Part shown: in pieces, positions 61,806 to 64,000 of the stretch
Layout of the letters: every line of letters begins with the position of its first letter
Numbering within the stretch: position 1 is the first letter of the stretch
NCBI GenBank assembly: GCA_965242975.1
Contig: CBDETS010000007.1
Location: forward strand, 3,224,001 to 3,288,000
Length of the DNA: 64,000 nt
DNA from: JAPPHA01 sp965242975
GTDB lineage: Bacteria > Pseudomonadota > Alphaproteobacteria > Rhodobacterales > Rhodobacteraceae
Direction of reading: 5' to 3'
Notes under the pieces: model-generated
Told to the model about the DNA's origin: nothing
Seen by the model: the letters and a program-made list of their open reading frames with translations, nothing else
Database searches by the model: none
Program-made: the position numbers and the translations under genes

Positions 61806-62548
61806 GGTTCGTCTCCATGTCTGCGTGTGATTGCCATCAGCTCACCAAGGCGGCCGGGGTCGATATTGTAGAAGTCGCCCGCGTAGTTGATTCCGGTCGC
61901 AACCAGGAAACAATCGACCAGCGCCGCGTAATCGGAAACGTTTTCCGGGGTCACGCCCGACGCCAGGGCAAGTGGCCGGTCGCCGAGCCCCGTGCGGAAT
62001 TCGGAAACTTTCGAAACGTCCGCCGCATGACCTGTCGCGGTACCAGACGTCGTGACCACATCCACGTAGGGCGCCGCGGCCCGTGCGGCGACTTCGAAGT
62101 CTTCACGACGGACTTCGCGCTGTTTCTTGAAAGCCACGCCACCGAAGTAGAGACCGCTCCATCCGCAAACGGAATACACCTTTCGCGTCATGTCCGCATC
62201 GGTCTGGCGCTCGACCCGTTCGTCGATGCGCGCATCATCGGCCCAATACGCGTCAATGGGGCAACCTCCCGCTTGCAGCCGTCCGAGAATCGGAAACGCG
62301 TCCCTCCCGGCCACAGCAAGGAAGTTCACGCCGATCCAGACGTTTGGCACGGACGTGCGCACGTCCGTGATGATCGGGATGAACTCCCCAACGGGAAAGT
62401 CATGGTTGATCAGGAACACGCCTGAAACTCCCGATCTCGCGGCGACCCGGATGTTCTTCAGCGCCTGCGCGCGGTCCAGGACATGGATGACCGGAGTCAC
62501 AATCGGGCCCGGGCACTTGAACAGTCGATGGAACTCCGCTCGCGTCAT
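61802..62548 (-). CDS. BtpA/SgcQ-like TIM-barrel protein
   Basis: 248 residues predicted as a beta/alpha barrel. NIRVAARSGVSGVFLINHDF, PNVWIGVNFLAVAGRDAFPI, DVVTTSGTATGHAADVSKVS and RPLALASGVTPENVSDYAAL resemble the BtpA/SgcQ family, whose members turn up beside sugar or nucleoside transport genes but have no assigned reaction. It is the first gene of a two-gene operon with the phosphoribosyltransferase, divergent from the LysR gene 100 bp away. Confidence 0.75.
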   Translation of the reverse strand: MTRAEFHRLFKCPGPIVTPVIHVLDRAQALKNIRVAARSGVSGVFLINHDFPVGEFIPIITDVRTSVPNVWIGVNFLAVAGRDAFPILGRLQAGGCPIDAYWADDARIDERVERQTDADMTRKVYSVCGWSGLYFGGVAFKKQREVRREDFEVAARAAAPYVDVVTTSGTATGHAADVSKVSEFRTGLGDRPLALASGVTPENVSDYAALVDCFLVATGINYAGDFYNIDPGRLGELMAITRRHGDEP

Positions 62549-62647
62549 CGGTCATCCCGGCATGAATCCGTACAACGATAGGTCATGCGAATTGATTTAA
62601 GAAATTTATATCGTTAATCTTCACATTATCACCAGTTATCAAGCTTC
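62549..62647. promoter_or_regulatory. Divergent promoter region, LysR / BtpA-like operon
   Basis: A 99-bp AT-rich region between divergent starts (GAATTGATTTAAGAAATTTATATCG and following). LysR proteins usually bind such divergent gaps at a T-N11-A site; ATCGTTAATCTTCACATTAT is a candidate, not proven. Confidence 0.5.
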
Positions 62648-63520
62648 ATGCCAAAGAACATCCCCACCGACCTCCTCCGGACCTTTGTCACCGTGGTCGA
62701 TCTCCGCAGCCACACCAAGGCTGCCCGGGTTCTCGGACGGACGCAACCGGCAATCAGCCTTCAGGTCAAGCGGCTCGAAGACCTGCTCGGAGCGAAACTG
62801 CTGAAATCGGACACACGTCGCCTCAAGGTAACCGACGCCGGACAAGCTCTCGGAGCCCGTGCACGTCAGATTCTGCGCATCAACGACGAAATCGTGAACC
62901 ACTTCAGCCGGGAATCGATGTCGGGCTGGCTGAAGGTCGGCTTGCCAACGGATTTCTCCAATGCCTTCCTTCTCGAGGCCGTTGCCCAATTCGTCAGCGG
63001 GAACCCCGATGTACGGGTGGATGTCGAGAGCAATCTGTCGAGCGTACTTCGAGAAAGGGTCTACGCCGACCAACTCCATCTTGCCGTTGCGATCGCGCCA
63101 GAACCTGACGCTCCGTTCCTGATCGAACGGACGAGCGTCACACCATTCTGGGTCGTCGCGGAATCATTTTCGTCCAGCCCAGGTGATCCCCTTCCGATCG
63201 TTTGCCACCCCGATCCTTGCGAGTATGTCGAGCGCATGAAGATGGCCCTTCGTACGTCCGGACGCAGTTGGAGAACGGCCCTGGTCGCGACCAACGTCGA
63301 GGGACTGCAGGCCGCCGTTCGGGCCGACATCGGTGCGACAGCCCTCACTCCGGCAACGTTCTCCGAGGGGATGCGCATCGGGCGCGAGGACGAAGGATTC
63401 CCACCACTTGCACCCCTGACAATCGGAATCTTCGGAAAGAACCTCCATCAGGACCGGGCATTGCACGCGTTGACAGAATGGATCGCTCGACAAATCGATC
63501 ACGTCAGACGACCGTTCTGA
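62648..63520 (+). CDS. LysR-family transcriptional regulator
   Basis: 290 residues. LLRTFVTVVDLRSHTKAARV and GRTQPAISLQVKRLEDLLGA form the N-terminal winged helix-turn-helix, then a periplasmic-binding-like effector domain (LKVGLPTDFSNAFLLEAVAQ; VEGLQAAVRADIGATALTPA). It is divergent from the BtpA-like operon and upstream of the PotD-like gene on the same strand, so it may control both. Confidence 0.93.
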   Translation: MPKNIPTDLLRTFVTVVDLRSHTKAARVLGRTQPAISLQVKRLEDLLGAKLLKSDTRRLKVTDAGQALGARARQILRINDEIVNHFSRESMSGWLKVGLPTDFSNAFLLEAVAQFVSGNPDVRVDVESNLSSVLRERVYADQLHLAVAIAPEPDAPFLIERTSVTPFWVVAESFSSSPGDPLPIVCHPDPCEYVERMKMALRTSGRSWRTALVATNVEGLQAAVRADIGATALTPATFSEGMRIGREDEGFPPLAPLTIGIFGKNLHQDRALHALTEWIARQIDHVRRPF

Positions 63521-63624
63521 TTCATTAATATTCCAAATGTCCTCATTTCCCGACTAAATTTCCATAATACCTCTGCAACTCGTAATATTTGGGTGAACGC
63601 GGCAACAAGATAAGGAGTTACAGA

Positions 63625-64000
63625 ATGTCCCATCAGTCAGCCAGGAATTTCAGCCGCAGGACACTGCTCAAGACGGCCGGCGCCTCGGGAGTTGTTCTCG
63701 CCGCGCCCATGTTGAACCGGGCGTGGGCCGCCGACCCCGTCGAGATCAACATGCTGGCGTGGTACGGTCATGCCGAGCCGGATATCGTTGAAGAGTTCGA
63801 GGCGCTGCACAACGTCAAGTTCGTACCGAAGTACTACGCCGGGGGCGACAACATGCTCGCGTTGATCGCGCAGTCTCCGCCGGGAACCTACGATATCATC
63901 CTTTCCGATGCGGAGTTCGTCCAGCAGCTCAATGCCGCGGGATACATTCAGGAACTGGATCACACCGATTATCCGTTCGATGACTTTTTCCCGGAGTTCC
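63625..64000 (+). CDS. PotD-like extracellular solute-binding protein, partial
   Basis: The first 125 residues; the gene continues beyond the window. TAAGGAGTTACAG gives a strong ribosome site for ATG 63625. The N-terminus has a Tat motif (FSRRTLLKTAGASGVVLAAP) with cleavage near NRAWAADP. The mature start EINMLAWYGHAEPDIVEEFE, the motif TYDIILSDAEFVQQLNAAGY and IQELDHTDYPFDDFFPEF match spermidine/putrescine-type (PotD/PotF) binding proteins. Permease and ATPase genes should follow downstream. Confidence 0.9.
   Translation, partial: MSHQSARNFSRRTLLKTAGASGVVLAAPMLNRAWAADPVEINMLAWYGHAEPDIVEEFEALHNVKFVPKYYAGGDNMLALIAQSPPGTYDIILSDAEFVQQLNAAGYIQELDHTDYPFDDFFPEF

Noticed and set aside
1..64000. 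tRNA, rRNA and CRISPR features
   Set aside because: No TPsiC-like GGTTCGAATCC block with matching arms, no rRNA sequence and no regularly spaced repeats were seen.

Overview
The window is a high-GC bacterial chromosome segment with an alphaproteobacterial core. Two conserved blocks support this. One is dapB / rbfA-truB / DUF1674 / rsmB / heparinase-like / purH. The other holds folK, rnhA, glk, fmt, def, L-malyl-CoA lyase (mcl1) and accA. Malyl-CoA lyase beside heparinase-purH order recalls Rhodobacterales or relatives; that placement is inference. I see no rRNA, tRNA, CRISPR array or origin.

Layout. 1-9.3 kb: an apparent sulfate-ester catabolic cluster with a DctP TRAP binding protein, a GntR/FCD regulator, a type I (formylglycine) sulfatase, a complete TAXI-type TRAP system and a type III metallo-beta-lactamase alkylsulfatase. 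Its three regulatory intergenic regions each carry spaced copies of one palindrome, GGGATCCC (best form TTGGGATCCCAA), which marks a probable local GntR regulon. 9.5-11.7 kb: small accessory genes (hypothetical, SDR, SnoaL-like) and a shattered acyl-CoA dehydrogenase pseudogene. 11.9-22.5 kb: the housekeeping block, interrupted by an opposing sulfotransferase gene. 22.6-24.7 kb: HPPD and a DUF899 protein. 24.9-30.7 kb: a CUT1 sugar-type ABC operon with an alpha/beta hydrolase and an RraA-like protein. 31.1-32.7 kb: LysE exporter and a VapBC-type pair. 33.1-40.9 kb: a second CUT1 operon starting with its own LacI regulator and containing a GH32-like beta-propeller glycosidase and a D-2-hydroxyacid dehydrogenase; a perfect 20-bp palindrome lies just upstream of lacI. 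41.2-42.6 kb: a transposon graveyard (ISAzo13-like and IS21 IstA fragments, a 33-bp direct repeat, an ankyrin fragment) around an intact brnTA pair. 42.7-51.8 kb: housekeeping genes plus NYN-domain, methyltransferase and PatB-like genes. 52.0-57.1 kb: AbiE toxin-antitoxin with a frameshifted toxin, plsC, a decayed TnpB element between typical IS200/IS605 hairpins, and an Xre-RES toxin-antitoxin module broken next to that element. 57.4-60.6 kb: a one-TM hypothetical protein and a dimethylglycine/sarcosine dehydrogenase-like flavoenzyme. 60.7-64 kb: a truncated VapC, a BtpA-like plus phosphoribosyltransferase operon divergent from a LysR gene, and the start of a Tat-exported PotD-like binding protein that runs off the window.

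How it fits together. The organism looks like a heterotroph that scavenges sulfated organics and sugars through TRAP and ABC importers, with each catabolic operon under a local regulator. Mobile and toxin-antitoxin genes are concentrated in two patches (41-43 and 52-57 kb), where many are visibly broken by frameshifts or stops. The most promising unexplained signals are the GGGATCCC regulon, the lacI operator and the BtpA/phosphoribosyltransferase operon.
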